The translations under genes and the position numbers were made by a program. The notes beneath the pieces were generated by a model. That model did no database searches, was not told where the DNA came from, and worked only from the letters and a program-made list of their open reading frames with translations. Of a stretch of 64,000 bases of DNA, positions 41,846 through 53,158 are shown piece by piece (positions within the stretch are counted from its first letter, which is position 1; every line of letters begins with the position of its first letter). The stretch comes from Drosophila miranda (lineage: Eukaryota > Arthropoda > Insecta > Diptera > Drosophilidae): the NCBI RefSeq assembly GCF_003369915.1, contig NC_046673.1:17034001-17098000 (forward strand), in the 5' to 3' direction.

Positions 41846-43599
41846 GTGTGGATGCGCCTGCGACGGCTGTATCTGTGTGAGTTGTTGTCGCAGCCGTCGT
41901 CGTCCATGTGTGTGCTGTTCTGCCTCTGCTGGTGCTTCTTCTTGTTGTTGTGGCTGCGACTGCGGCTGTTGCGCTGCGCAGTCCATATTTCAAGTACAGT
42001 AAAACCCGGAGATGTGCGCGATTTTGCTGTTTATTTTGCTATTTTCTGTTATAACATCGTTTGTCATTTGTCCGGATGGCTTTTCCCAGCATCTGTGTGT
42101 ACTCTATATATGCATGTACATATGTATGTATGGACATGCACTCAACCGGTCATTACTTAATTAATATTGCACTTGTTTTCAATGTGGTAGAGCTGCAAGG
42201 GAGAATCGAGAAGTGAAGGGGAAAACGTAACGATAGTAATGTTTGAATTCGATTTTTGATTTTCGTTTATGGGCAAACAAATCTGTAACGTTACTGTCCC
42301 ATTCTCTCTTACACACGAACACACACAAACACTAAGTTAAACACTAACACACTAGAGCAAACACAAACAGAGGAAGAGAGAGAGAGAGAGAAGTAAACCA
42401 CATACAAGTGCGTATGCATTGGTATGTGTGGGTTTGAAAAAAAAAAAGGAAAAAGACAGGCATAGACAAGTCCATGGTGTATTGATATCGGGTGACGCCT
42501 TTCCGCCTTTGAGCCGCATATTTGATAAGACTCATTCTCTCTTTTTAGCCGCATATGCAGGTGACTTTTGCCAGAGCACGCTCTTTCCATTCCTCACCTT
42601 ATATAAGTTACAACTTGGACAAGTCAATGCAGGTCGACTGCATTGCACACAGACACATAGTTGTATAAGTACGTGCGCGTCTGGCTATGTACGCGCATGT
42701 AACGGCGCTTTACTACAACTACAGTAATCAGTCGCTCAACGGAACACACAAAAAATGCAACGGATAAAATAACCGAGGCATATCCCGACACATATTTTGC
42801 ATTAGCGAATCCTCATTGTGCCATAATTGATGTGGCTTTACTTCACTTCTCTTCAATGCATTAACGAAGCTTCACTGTAATATTAATGTTGCTGCTGCGG
42901 CTGCTACAACTGTTCCTGCACTGCTCTGCTGCATTACGAAATATCAGCAATTACCCGACAATTGTGGCTGCTGCTGCTCCTTTTTCCATTTACTCATTTA
43001 CACTTTTTGTGCGGGGCTGTTGCCCTCTTCTCCATCTTCTTCACAATAGCACCCCCATTTCTTTGAATGGTTAATAATAATTACATTCAATGCTAATTGC
43101 ATGCATTTACTCCCCGCAGCAACAACTGTGGCGGCCCTTTCCTCTCGCCCACTCTCTCACTCTCTTCACGCACACATACACACACACGCGTGCACACCAG
43201 AGACAACAAAATGCGACGGCGACGGCGCAGCGGCGACGTCATCTTCTGCCCACAAACAAAAAACTATTAAAACTTCACTAGGCATTGTTGCTTCTTCTCC
43301 TGTTGATGCATCAATTAAATAAACTAGTCACGTTTCGTTTTTAATGCTTTTAGTACAAAATTGTATATCTTTCAGCTGGTTTTTCGGACGATATACCTGC
43401 CACAAATCCCGCCCAACGTCTGCGCACTGGCAGAGACGGCGACAACGGTGGCGGCGGCCGCACAAACAGTAAATCCAAATAAACAACAACGATCGCGTAC
43501 TAATTCATGCGCGTCGTAAACACTAGGTTCAAAAAAATCCACACAAACAAAAAACAGAAAACGAAACGATCAGTCGAATATTTACCACAAACTTGTTAC
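41846..43599 (-). promoter_or_regulatory. Ptp4E: Probable 5' UTR and promoter region of Ptp4E
   Basis: The minus-strand frame stays open upstream to an ATG at 41,986; above that the sequence has no supportable coding. It must contain the Ptp4E 5' UTR and probably its start site, but I could not place an initiator, and a non-coding first exon may lie anywhere up to the hAT element. CA and GA tracts occur at 42,300-42,395. Confidence 0.4.
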
Positions 43600-43725
43600 T
43601 AGAGGTGGAGAGCTATCGATGGCACTATCGACACTATCGATGGTAAGGCACTATCGCGCTACTAAACTATCGATGGTTCAATGTTTCGATAGTGGGCGAT
43701 AGTGGTCGATAGTATGGTTTACCCA
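43600..43725. repeat. hAT left terminal and subterminal inverted repeat
   Basis: Starts at TAGAGGTGG and carries about eight CTATCGA words with spacers, several of them as CTATCGATGG. The same words in opposite orientation make up the right end. Confidence 0.85.
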
Positions 43726-43765
43726 TCAGCAAAGAAATTTGTGCGCATTTATTCAAAAGAAAGAA

Positions 43766-45318
43766 ATGGATCGCTTCTTTCAAAAAGGTAAGCACTTCGC
43801 AAGCAATTAGAAAGTATTTGTACGACATTTTTGACTAATATAAGAAAAATAAAATTTTGGTTTGTATGGAAGTATTTCCAAAGGTCTAATGACAGGAAAT
43901 TCGCCAAGTGCCTAAATTGGAACAAGGAGTATAAGACCAGTGGAAACACTTCAAACTTGCATGACCACCTAGCTAGGTTACACCCGAATTTGAGGAGCCA
44001 TACTCCCGATTCCGGCATACCAGCTGCAGATGCTTGTACTGACAGCGAAAACATTGCATCTACAAGCAGCAGTTGCAGATCGAGTATGCGGTCAATGGAC
44101 TCGTATTTTAAAAGAGCTGTTGTTTATGACGCAAACTCCAAGCGAAAAAAAGACATTGATAAAGTTTTAACAGAGATGGTTGCAAAATATGTGCAGCCCT
44201 TTAGTATCGTTGAGAACAAAGGCTTTATCAAATATTCCCAAGTTATGGATCCACGATACAAGCTTCCCAGCCGGACACATTTGAGAGACGTCATGATGGC
44301 CAATCTCTTTAAAGGAACTTCGGCGAAATTGTCAACGATTTTGGAGGAGATTTCTGACATTGCTATTATATGCGACTTGTGGACATCAAGTGCCAACTCG
44401 AGCTTGTTAACCGTCACGGGCCATTTCGTGCATGAATATGAAATCAAAACCGCATCGTTAGCTACAAGGAAACTGAAAGATGCAACCAATCACCCAGCGC
44501 AAAATATTGCAGACACCTTAAAGGATATATTGACATCTTGGAACGTCTTGGATGAATCGGTTTGTATTGTAACTGACAATGCCAGCTCAATGCTAAAAGC
44601 ATGTGAAAACTTAAAGATCAGAAATCTGCCATGTTGCGCCCACACCATTAATTTGGTGGTCCAAGATGGTTTAAAGCTTGACCATGGCGATGTTTCAAAA
44701 GCTTTATTTTCAAAATGTAAAACCATAGTGAGGTTTTTCAAACAAAGTTCTATTGCGAACGAAAAATTAAAATTAGTTCAGGAAAATTTCGCATATACTT
44801 TGTTGCAGGAAACCCCAACAAGATGGAACACCTTTCTCATTATGATACAGAGAATATTAGCAACTCATGAATCCATTGCTAGTGTGTTATTATCCACCAC
44901 AAATGCACCGCTACCATTTACTGCCGTGGAAATAATTGTTTTGAAAGATTTAGAAAAAATATTGTAATTTTTTAAGAAAGTTTCCGAAAAGATTTCTGGT
45001 GGGAAATATGTGACAATTTCATTGATACCATTGGCATATGGACTTTATCGTCAAGTCGAAAATCTTTCACCACAGTTAAAAACTGAAGTACGGGAAAATA
45101 TGAAAAATGCTTTATTGGAGTCGGTTAAAAAACGCCTATCTACATATGAGCAACGGACTGTAATTATGATGGCCACGATATTAGATCCGCGCTTCAAGAA
45201 AGATGGATTTCAGCTAAACTCAAATGCTGAACAAGCTTCAGTCTTTCGGAAAGGGTTTTTAGCAAGGCAGGGCAAATTGTCTCTGATAGACGAACAAGGC
45301 TCAAGGAAGAAAATGTAA
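43766..45318 (+). pseudogene. hAT transposase with BED finger, broken
   Basis: Starts as MDRFFQK at 43,766, with a possible GTAAGC donor at 43,788; the main frame runs from 43,831. It shows a BED zinc finger near 43,895-43,985, in which the second zinc cysteine is Trp. Then come the conserved hAT RNase-H motifs: CDLWTS (about 44,370), TDNASSMLKAC (about 44,572), CCAHTINLVV (about 44,635) and PTRWNTF (about 44,817). A TAA at 44,965-44,967 interrupts the frame, which then resumes in phase to 45,318 with a DPRFK motif. The C-terminal dimerisation region (hATC), carrying the last catalytic Glu, is absent. In an intact element the protein would cut and paste the transposon; this copy cannot be functional as it stands. 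Confidence 0.88.
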
Positions 45319-45539
45319 ACGGTTTGCTGTTTTTGAATAAAAATCTTTGGTTACATTAGGAAACATACAACAGAATCCAAGATATACAAAAATTTAAATA
45401 TATATATTAAGAATACAAATATATGAACAATGTACAGAGTTTTTTAACTTTTATTATTTTTAGCTTCTAGTTGGACCGCATATTGCATTTAGAATTGTAA
45501 TAATGCTTTTAGCATCGAATCAACCGTCTTTTTACACTT

Positions 45540-45666
45540 TTAAAAACACTTATTTGTATTACGACTATCGACCACTATCGATGGTACTATCGACCAATAT
45601 CGATGGTTTTGAAAATACTATCGTACACTATCGATGGCGCCTACTATCGATAGTTCTCCACCTTTA
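45540..45666. repeat. hAT right terminal and subterminal inverted repeat
   Basis: A series of ACTATCGA(C/T) words ending in TAGTTCTCCACCTTTA. The innermost TAGTTCTCCACCTTTA pairs with the left end at about 18 of 21 positions. Confidence 0.85.
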
Positions 45667-45696
45667 CTGTAAAGGCCAAGATCAGTGTAAGTGCAG

Positions 45697-45786
45697 ATCG
45701 ATAAGATATACCGTGCAACCCTCAGAAATATACCAAAATATACCATCTCATTTAAAAAATATACCGTAGATATACTGACGAATTCA
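45697..45786 (-). repeat. Promoter-motif-6-like inverted repeat, left arm
   Basis: Read on the minus strand it gives AATTCGTC, repeated GGTATATTT words, TTCTGAGGGT, then ACGGTATATCTTATC. The same order is found on the plus strand at 47,230-47,315. The GTATATTT words resemble Drosophila core-promoter motif 6 (KTYRGTATWTTT), so this is either a promoter facing left or one end of a repeat element. Confidence 0.7.
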
Positions 45787-45799
45787 AGTTCTATTTTAC

Positions 45800-46200
45800 A
45801 TATTCCTCAATTTTGATCTTCCATGGAATATTCTCAGCTATATAGAACATTTAGCCATGCCCACATAATTTCATCCGATTAATTAACCTATTCTCAACTT
45901 GACTGGCTTATTTTAAACATTTGCTTTTATTGCATTTTGCGTAAAAAGAGGTTTAGGCGAAATAAGTCAAACAAAAAACAATTAGCGAAATAGGTCAATA
46001 CAAACAAACGAAAAAGGAAATTGCTCAATTTTGATATTCCATTGAATAATGCTGACTAACTAAATCTCTCAGCAATGCCCACATAGTTTTATCCCATTGA
46101 TGAATAAATTTTCTACAAGATTGGATAGTTTTTAATCCTTGCTTTTAGTGCATTTTTTAAAAATCAAGGCTTAAACAAATAAAGTCAAAGCACAGCATGA
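45800..46200. repeat. Diverged tandem duplication, period about 218 bp
   Basis: CTCAATTTTGAT at 45,806 recurs at 46,024, followed in both copies by TTCCATxGAATA, TGCCCACATA, TTTxATCC and TTTGCTTTTA-type blocks. The copies have drifted considerably. No coding frame spans them. Confidence 0.75.
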
Positions 46201-46675
46201 AACGTAAGTGTGTATGGAATGTTACGTTGCTGGTCATCAGGTATCTGCGATGTGTCATTTATATACCCTTTTTTATTTGATAATGTCAAAGTTTTGTTTT
46301 CGAAGCTGCATTAAAATGTAACTAGTAAAGACTTTTTCTTGGATGGAAATCGTTTTAGCCTTTTCATGCATATGTATCGATCTCGACACATATTCTTGGT
46401 CCCTGTAAGAAGATGATACACTGCATAATTTCGTTGAAATATCTTCTGATAAGAGGTTGTGATTTTGATTCATGATGAATTTGATTCAATCAACTTTTTC
46501 AGCTACCACCACAATTCACTGAAATATTACATAGCTACAGAAAAAAAATTTAAAAACAAAATCGAATCTCGGGTCAATTGCTATTTTCAAAATAAAAGTA
46601 TGTACGCGCTTAGTTCCGCTTATCGCACATATCGACCTATGCATATCGATGAAACAAGCAAGTAAAATCAAAATT

Positions 46676-46742
46676 TGACAGCCCTAGCCGGCGCAGCCGG
46701 CCTACGACATTATTTACGGTATATATACTTTTCGGTATATTT
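46676..46742 (+). promoter_or_regulatory. Motif-7 plus motif-6 core-promoter-like pair
   Basis: TGACAGCCCTAGC at 46,676-46,688 fits Drosophila core-promoter motif 7 (KNNCAKCNCTRNY) and TTCGGTATATTT at 46,731-46,742 fits motif 6 (KTYRGTATWTTT). Such motif pairs are known from housekeeping promoters. No convincing gene follows directly; the frame over it (46,675-46,887) is 70 codons without a recognisable domain. Confidence 0.4.
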
Positions 46743-47229
46743 CGACGTCGAAATTGTGTTGAAACACAAACAGAATTTACGGAATTTTTTGAAAATGAGG
46801 CGGAATATGTCGCTCATAGTGAGTCGTAATTTTGAATGGTCTATGAAGAAGGGTATAGACAAATTGCACGGCTGGTACGAACCATAACTCGCTGGGGAGA
46901 AAAAGTCGGCTTTTTGTCTGCAAGATATATTAAGCGAAAGGAGTGGATTTTACTTGGCCTGAGTTGCATTTTCTGCACCGTTTTGCCTGTGTTCCATACC
47001 CACTTTTTCCTCCCATTATGTAGCAAATATGTAGTTAGCGTGTAGTTACCACCAATTTAGTGGGAATTGTTTTTTACCGGTTTTGCATAAACCTTATTTT
47101 ATAAACAATCCAGTTACCAGTCTTTAATAATCGGATAAATTTATGAGTTCAGAGCTGAGATTTTTAGCTAGCTAGTAATATTCAACCGAATATCAAAAAC
47201 AAGGAATTGGATGCAACTTCATCACAAAT

Positions 47230-47336
47230 AATTCGTCGGTATATTTATGGTATATTTTGAAATTTGTGACTTAGTTTCGGTATATTTCTGAGGGTCGGAC
47301 CGTATATTTTATCCGGATTTCAGCAGTCACACAGGA
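47230..47336 (+). promoter_or_regulatory. Probable promoter of the SINHCAF-type gene
   Basis: TTCGGTATATTT at 47,276-47,287 fits core-promoter motif 6, and CAGTCACACAG at 47,324-47,334 is one base off motif 1 (YGGTCACACTR). Motif 6 plus motif 1 is a common TATA-less housekeeping promoter in flies. A good 5' splice site lies about 170 bp downstream. The 47,230-47,315 part is also the right arm of the inverted repeat with 45,697-45,786. Confidence 0.55.
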
Positions 47337-47506
47337 TGGGGGTTGTGTTTACAAAAATTACAAATAAATTTGCAATTCTTGAATGATAAAAACCGAATTC
47401 AAGTTTTTCAAATACATCAAACGTTAATCAAATCAAAAAGTGCATAAAAGAAAAAAAGAGCAGCTCTCCCAGATCCAGATTCAGGCTGCGACAAGAGAAT
47501 AAGCAG
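47337..47506 (+). other. Probable non-coding first exon
   Basis: Ends in GCAG before GTAAGTGC, a near-ideal donor, and follows the promoter motifs. It would splice to the acceptor at 50,837-50,838 upstream of the SINHCAF-type start codon. The 5' limit is a guess. A second candidate first exon ends at 49,908 (GTCAG before GTAAAT). Confidence 0.5.
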
Positions 47507-50500
47507 GTAAGTGCAAATTTAGTATACTCAGCCACACAAACATGCAGATGCATACGCACTTCCCAAAAATAATGCAGAATATTGTGCCGTTTATTTGTGT
47601 GCGTGTGTGAAAACAATCTTGGTCTTGTGTGCTACGGTTTGAGCAACAAATTGATTGTTTCTGTTGACCTTCACTTGGCTATAATCAAATGTATCTGCTG
47701 CCGCCTGCCTCTTGAACTCTTCCAATGGCAATGTGAGGCGGCCTCGAGCCAAAAAACAATTTCGTTAGCGATTGTAATTGTGCGGAAATGCGAGCAAAAG
47801 GGTCGAAAAAAGTGGCACAAAGCATTTTCCGTTGTCTATTCTTCGTTTTACTTTTGCGCGCGCTTTCTCTGCAAAACAGACCAACACAAGCGTGCACTCG
47901 CTCGCTCACACATAAATACTCACAGAGGAGAGCGCAGTGTAATCTATTACTTAACAGTGGCCGTCTCTCTCCTTGTTTCTTGCTTGCACCCACCTGCGTG
48001 TGTGTGTGTGTCCGAACAACCTACTTCCAATTACGCTGCTGCCCCCCTACCCCCCCTCCTGCTCCATTCTAGCAAAAAGTTTTTCAACACATTGGCAAAT
48101 ATTAAAAAACCCGAGCTAACATATTTACTTTCTTTTTTCCTTTATTTAAATTCGGTTTATTTTCATTTTGTGTATTACGCTATCACTCCATTTACCGGTG
48201 CAAATGCTTCTTTGTGTGAATGTATGGATGTGTTATAACTGTTAAATAGCCCGCCCCAGCAACCTGTTTCAGGCTGCCGCCGCTGCTGTTGTTTTCACAT
48301 TCTTATGCGATTATTCCAATAAGACTACCTCTCGAGTTGTCTTTCACTTTCTGCCGGCGGAGAGGCCTAAAAACAACGTAGGAAAGTTGATTTTCGTGCG
48401 TACCACACAAACGCGTTGACCTTGTTTGCCAGCACTCTGAACATGTGTATGTCATACATACATACATATGTATGCATACGCTTTGGAGTGCGTGAAATAC
48501 AATAAACAAAACTTCTTTCAAGCATTTGCTTCTCTCTCTTTCCCTCTTACCACCCGCCCCCACAATGTTCTCTTGCAAGAGTCCCGTCCGCCGCTCAATT
48601 ACTGATCTACACGTTCAACTTCGCACAAGTACAGTTTTATATTCGCAATGCCCAAAGCCGAGTACTCCACCAATACATGCGCACTCAAGCAAGTCGCTGC
48701 CTGTTCTCTTATGTATTTTCGTGTTGCATTTTGTTTTGATTTCAATTTTGCGGCCACTTGCTGGCATCCCAGCGCCAGGCGGGCAGCGACGACCTAGATT
48801 TTGGCCTCCTTTTTTGTTGGATTTCGGTTGTGCGTGTGCCCCAACAGGCACGTAGCACATCCACGCACACACACACACACACCACATGTTTTTCGGCCAC
48901 TTTCGCCCCAACGTACAATAGCAACAAGAATGCGGTGCATATTCGCAGCAACAGTAAAGTGGTTACATCGACCGCAGCTGTCTGAGCGGCCACAGCGTTG
49001 CCACCAATTCTACTTACATACATATATACCTATTCGACCTATGCTGACAGATGCTGTATCTGTGTGTATACGTCTTGTTTGTCACGTATGACAATACCAC
49101 TGTGCCCCAGCGTAGGTGTTGCAAGGGGGCCTATTATTAAATTGGGGGGAAAAAGCGTCATAATATCATACACGACACTCAAATTCTCATATACATATGT
49201 ATACATGCATGCAGCTGCGCTGCGGTTATTGCTTTATCAGCTCTGCTCGTATGTATTGTGCACGTTTCGCCTTTATCGGAACAATGCAAAGCCGCAAAAT
49301 AAAACAATGAAAACGAAAGCAATGGCTGGCCCAGAACCAGAACCAGAACCCGGGGAGAACGACAACAGCAGCGCAGCCGAACAAATGAACGACAAATTTC
49401 TCAATTAACATTTCGAATTTGTCAGGTGGCAACTCTGTTTACGCCTCCCGCCGAACAGTGAATGTTATGCAAATTGTTGTTTCTACTGCTCTCCCGCTTC
49501 GGCTCTCTCTCTGTATCTCTTTCTGACCGGTGCTGTCATGCTGTATCTGTTGTATCGCTGTAAATACAACCGGAATTTTTGCTACGCGCATTCTCACGTA
49601 CACACGACCACGCACTCCACATGAGTGGAAGGGAGACGGAGGGAGACACGGCTCAGCTGCTCGCTTGCGTTATCACTGCATTCGCTTTGCGCTGCCCAAT
49701 CTCTCACTCGCACACACATCTTCATCATTTTGCCTTTGTGTTTCTTGCGTGCAGACGCGTTTTACCCGGAGCTCTTACCGCCGCGTATATTTTGCACTGT
49801 CCCCGGATACTATTCCTAATTCCCAGCAAATCGAAGAGTACTAAAGTGTTTTGTGAAAAAAAAATAAGTGTCGCCGCATTTAGCAGAAAAACGATCAGTT
49901 TTAGTCAGGTAAATAGTTTTTTCGTCGACAGTGAGTACGGGGTCAAGCACATAGATAGTGGCGGGGGCAGGAAGATGAGTGTTAATAATAGCAACAAGAA
50001 AATGTTTGGAAACCTGTTAATGCATTTTCACCTTCCAAAAACACACACATACAAATATTCATAGCATGTAAGCAATGAAAAAAATGCTCAACCTATGCAC
50101 GCACACAAATGCTTAGCCGGTGCACACACACACGTAGATAGACGCTCACGCACTTTTGTGCCCAAACGAAAATCAGTTTTTCCAAAAACAACAGCAATGG
50201 CCGTGGAGAAGGAGGAAGAAGGGAGGCCCAGCAGCCAGCCGTATCAAAAGTCACGTCACTCGCTACGAGTGCAGCGAGAGAGCGCGCTTTAAATTCACTG
50301 TATGAGTGTGTGTCCCTTTTTTTGCGCTTGCTTTGTTTATGCGGCGCGCGTCCCCAAAAACTTGCACTCACACGTACAGAAGTGGTATTGCCAGGCAACA
50401 AAAAATTGCGCTTCAGTATATATGTATACATAATATGTATTACATATGTATATTCGTGTGTGTGTTCATCAGCGTGTATATATGAGCGCGCGCGTGGCTT

Positions 50501-50838
50501 AGCTATGTATCTCACCCGCTTACTCCCATTGATCTTATTGCTGTTGAAAACATGTTTGCTAAATTTAATTAACACTGCCTCAAAAATATACTACTTATTG
50601 AATGTGTTGATAAGACATTTAATCATTTCGTGTGGAAACCGGTTGTCGAAACGGAAGCATTGTAAAAAGATTTCTCGATTGGCGTGAATTTCATTTTGAA
50701 TTGGAATTGCAGTTTATGCTGTAATAAAGCGACGCAGGCCGAGCCGAGCAAAGCAGCGTTGCCAGCTGTCAACACTGCAGTGTGATCATATGTTTAACCG
50801 TTTCTAACTCGAAATTTCTTTTTAACTCTCTTGTTTAG
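47507..50838 (+). other. Probable 5' UTR intron of the SINHCAF-type gene
   Basis: Bounded by GTAAGT at 47,507 and TTGTTTAG at 50,831-50,838. It contains many short CA/TG tracts and no coding frame I can support. The part around 49,780-49,908 may be an alternative first exon. Several ACATATGTAT words occur around 48,455, 49,190 and 50,420. Confidence 0.5.
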
Positions 50839-51229
50839 ATCGTAACGCCGACGACGACGCAGGATAAAAGGTTACAAATGCAGCAAACAACAGTTAATCG
50901 CAAGAAATGGCTGTTGGCTGTGAACGAGTCCCGAATCAGTATAAATCCAATCGTCGCCAAGAAATAACACTAACAAAATTACAGTGAATGCGCACACACA
51001 CACACACACACACATATACACAAAAGCGAGCAAGGACGCACAACGAATCAACCCACCAATACGCACACAAAACATTCAGACACACACACACACCAGTAAA
51101 AGACAAATGCAAACAGTGAAAAAATCGTAAGAACAACAACAACAACAACAAACCATTCAACAGACCCACGAGAAAAAAGGAAGGCCCCTTTTTTATTTAT
51201 TCATTACCGATCAAACGAAGGAAAAAAAA

Positions 51230-53158
51230 ATGTTCAGCTTTCATAAGCCACGCGTTTACCGCTCTGCCGACGGCTGTTGCATCTGCCGGGCCAAGTCGAG
51301 CAGCTCTCGCTTCACGGCCTCCCGCAAATACGAGAAGGAGTCGGTGCTGTGCTTCAACCTACAGGAGCCGCGCAATGGCGAGATCTGCAACGCGTGCGTG
51401 CTGCTGGTGAAGCGCTTCAAGCGCCTGCCCGCCGACAGCAAGCGCCATTGGGGTCATGTAAGTACCAAGAGAGTATGCCGCTATAAAATCACTTTACTAA
51501 TTCTCTGTTTCCTGTAACAGGTGGTGGATGCCCGAGCTGGTCCCGGCACCAAGTCCCTGGCCAAACAGAAAAAGCGCGAGAACGCAGAGGCTGGCGAAGG
51601 AGGAGTCGGCGGCAGCAGCTCTTTTATACCGGAGAAGTTTGCGAAGATCTTTAAGAAGAATCGCAAGGGCAAGATAACGGCCGTTCCGGGAGCAGTAGCG
51701 GAACCAATCGCCAGGAACCATCCACGTCAGAGCAGCTCCTCACCCATGTCCGAGCACCAGCAGAGCGACTCTAACGAGAGCAACGACGAGGAGCACTTGC
51801 CTGTTCCCGCTTCGGTTACGGTTACGGCTACGGCTACGGGTGGGGGGGCACCACCGATCCTGGCGGCCCCCTATCAGACCAGAAAGCGGACGGCAGCCGC
51901 GTCGGCGGCCCAGGCCGAGCAAGGGAAAAACAGCAAGCGACCGAAGCTCACGGGCAGCAAGCGACGCTGCCAACTGGCGCCGAAAAAGAATCGACGGGCA
52001 GTGGACAATGTGCCGTTCTTCGAAGAGAGCGATCTGATACGATTAGAGGTCTGCTGCGGCACAGTCTTCCAGAGTCTGACTCTAGGCATGTGTTGCTACA
52101 TCATCGATCCGATGCTTTACAAGCCATGCGAAAAGCACCAGCGCCTCAGGCGGCAGCAAGCGGAGATGGCAGCCACCGCCGCCGCGTCCGCCAACGCCAA
52201 GCCAAATATGGTTCCTCCAGTTGCAGCTGCAGCTGCAGCTTCAGGTGCAGCACCCGTTGCGATTCCAGCTCCATCTCAAAATCAAACTCCGAACCAAGGA
52301 AATATTGTGCAAAATCCGATGCCAGCTATGAAGAAGCATCATTTGTTCTTTAAACGACAATCGGAGTCCTTTCCACAGGGCGATATCCATAGAATAAGTC
52401 CCATTCCACTAAACAAGACTGAAGTCACGGCTCTGGCTCTGCCACATTCCACGACGGCCACCGCCACCGCCACTGCGAGCTTGCATCCGGGCATGACCAC
52501 AACATCCGTCGGAGCGGCTTCACCCTCGTCGCTATCCTCGTCGTCCAACTGCTCGACCTCGTCCTCGGTGGCCACCAAATTCAACGACAACTCCTCGGAT
52601 TCTGGCTTCGATGAGCATGTCCTCGAGCGTAAATTGAGCGTCAGTCCGCCTACGGATGAGCTGAAGCAGCGCGGTGCCACGGCTGGTGGCATGCAGCTGA
52701 TTCTGGCCAGCGGCCTGCCCATAACTGGACAGACTCAGAACCTAGTGCTGGCCGGCAATGAGTTCACCGCCAGAATTGTGCAGCAGCGTCAGCAGCCGTC
52801 CGAGGTAGTGGTCGCGCCTGGAGCCGCACTAAAAATCAACGTCGTTGGAGGATCTCAGGGGAATAGTAATAAGATTCGTGCAATATTCAACAATGCCAAC
52901 ACCATTCAGCATGAGAACGGGGTTACCACCATACTGCCGGCCTCCTCGCTGGCTGCCAGCAATCAGACGGCTGCGATGAATGCCATAGCCCCCAGTACGG
53001 TGACCATAACACCGGCCAAGAAGGGTGCCACCACCACCGCCACTGTGGCTGTGGCGGCAGCCAATGCCAATCCCAAGTTTATACTTCTCAAGTCGGCCAA
53101 GTTTGTTGGCCAGGCAGTGCCAGCAAACCCTCCATCCTCCGCAGAGACAAAGGTCTAA
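51230..53158 (+). CDS. SINHCAF: SINHCAF/FAM60A-family Sin3-HDAC complex subunit
   Basis: Two coding exons: 51230-51457 and 51521-53158 (63-bp GT-AG intron, phase 0); 621 residues. The N-terminus is the family hallmark: MFSFHKPRVYRSADGCCICR, a CxxC cysteine-rich module, then CNACVLLVKRFKRLP and VVDARAGPG. A second conserved block at about residues 238-282 (FFEESDLIRLEVCCGT, then DPMLYKPCEKHQ) matches the C-terminal half of the vertebrate protein, which is only about 220 residues. The fly protein adds a long basic and Ser-rich linker between the blocks and an Ala/Thr-rich tail with simple repeats. Family role: a nuclear subunit of the Sin3 histone-deacetylase co-repressor. The start is chosen because the conserved N-terminus begins exactly there, after AAAAAAA. 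The symbol is the vertebrate name; I do not recall the fly one. Confidence 0.9.

Larger units (their letters stand above)
43600..45666 (+). mobile_element. Decayed hAT-family DNA transposon
   Basis: Imperfect terminal inverted repeats: the left end reads TAGAGGTGGAGAGCTATCGAT and the right end, complemented, TAAAGGTGGAGAACTATCGAT. Both ends continue as 100-120 bp of subterminal ACTATCGATGG / GACTATCGACC repeats in inverted orientation. Inside is a BED-finger/hAT transposase reading frame on the plus strand. The 8 bp outside each end do not match convincingly, so no target-site duplication can be claimed. The element lies just upstream of Ptp4E. It is about 2.07 kb, short for an autonomous hAT because the 3' part of the transposase is missing. 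Confidence 0.88.

Noticed and set aside
43592..45674. 8-bp target-site duplication around the hAT element
   Set aside because: Flanks CTTGTTAC and CTGTAAAG share too few positions to claim a duplication.
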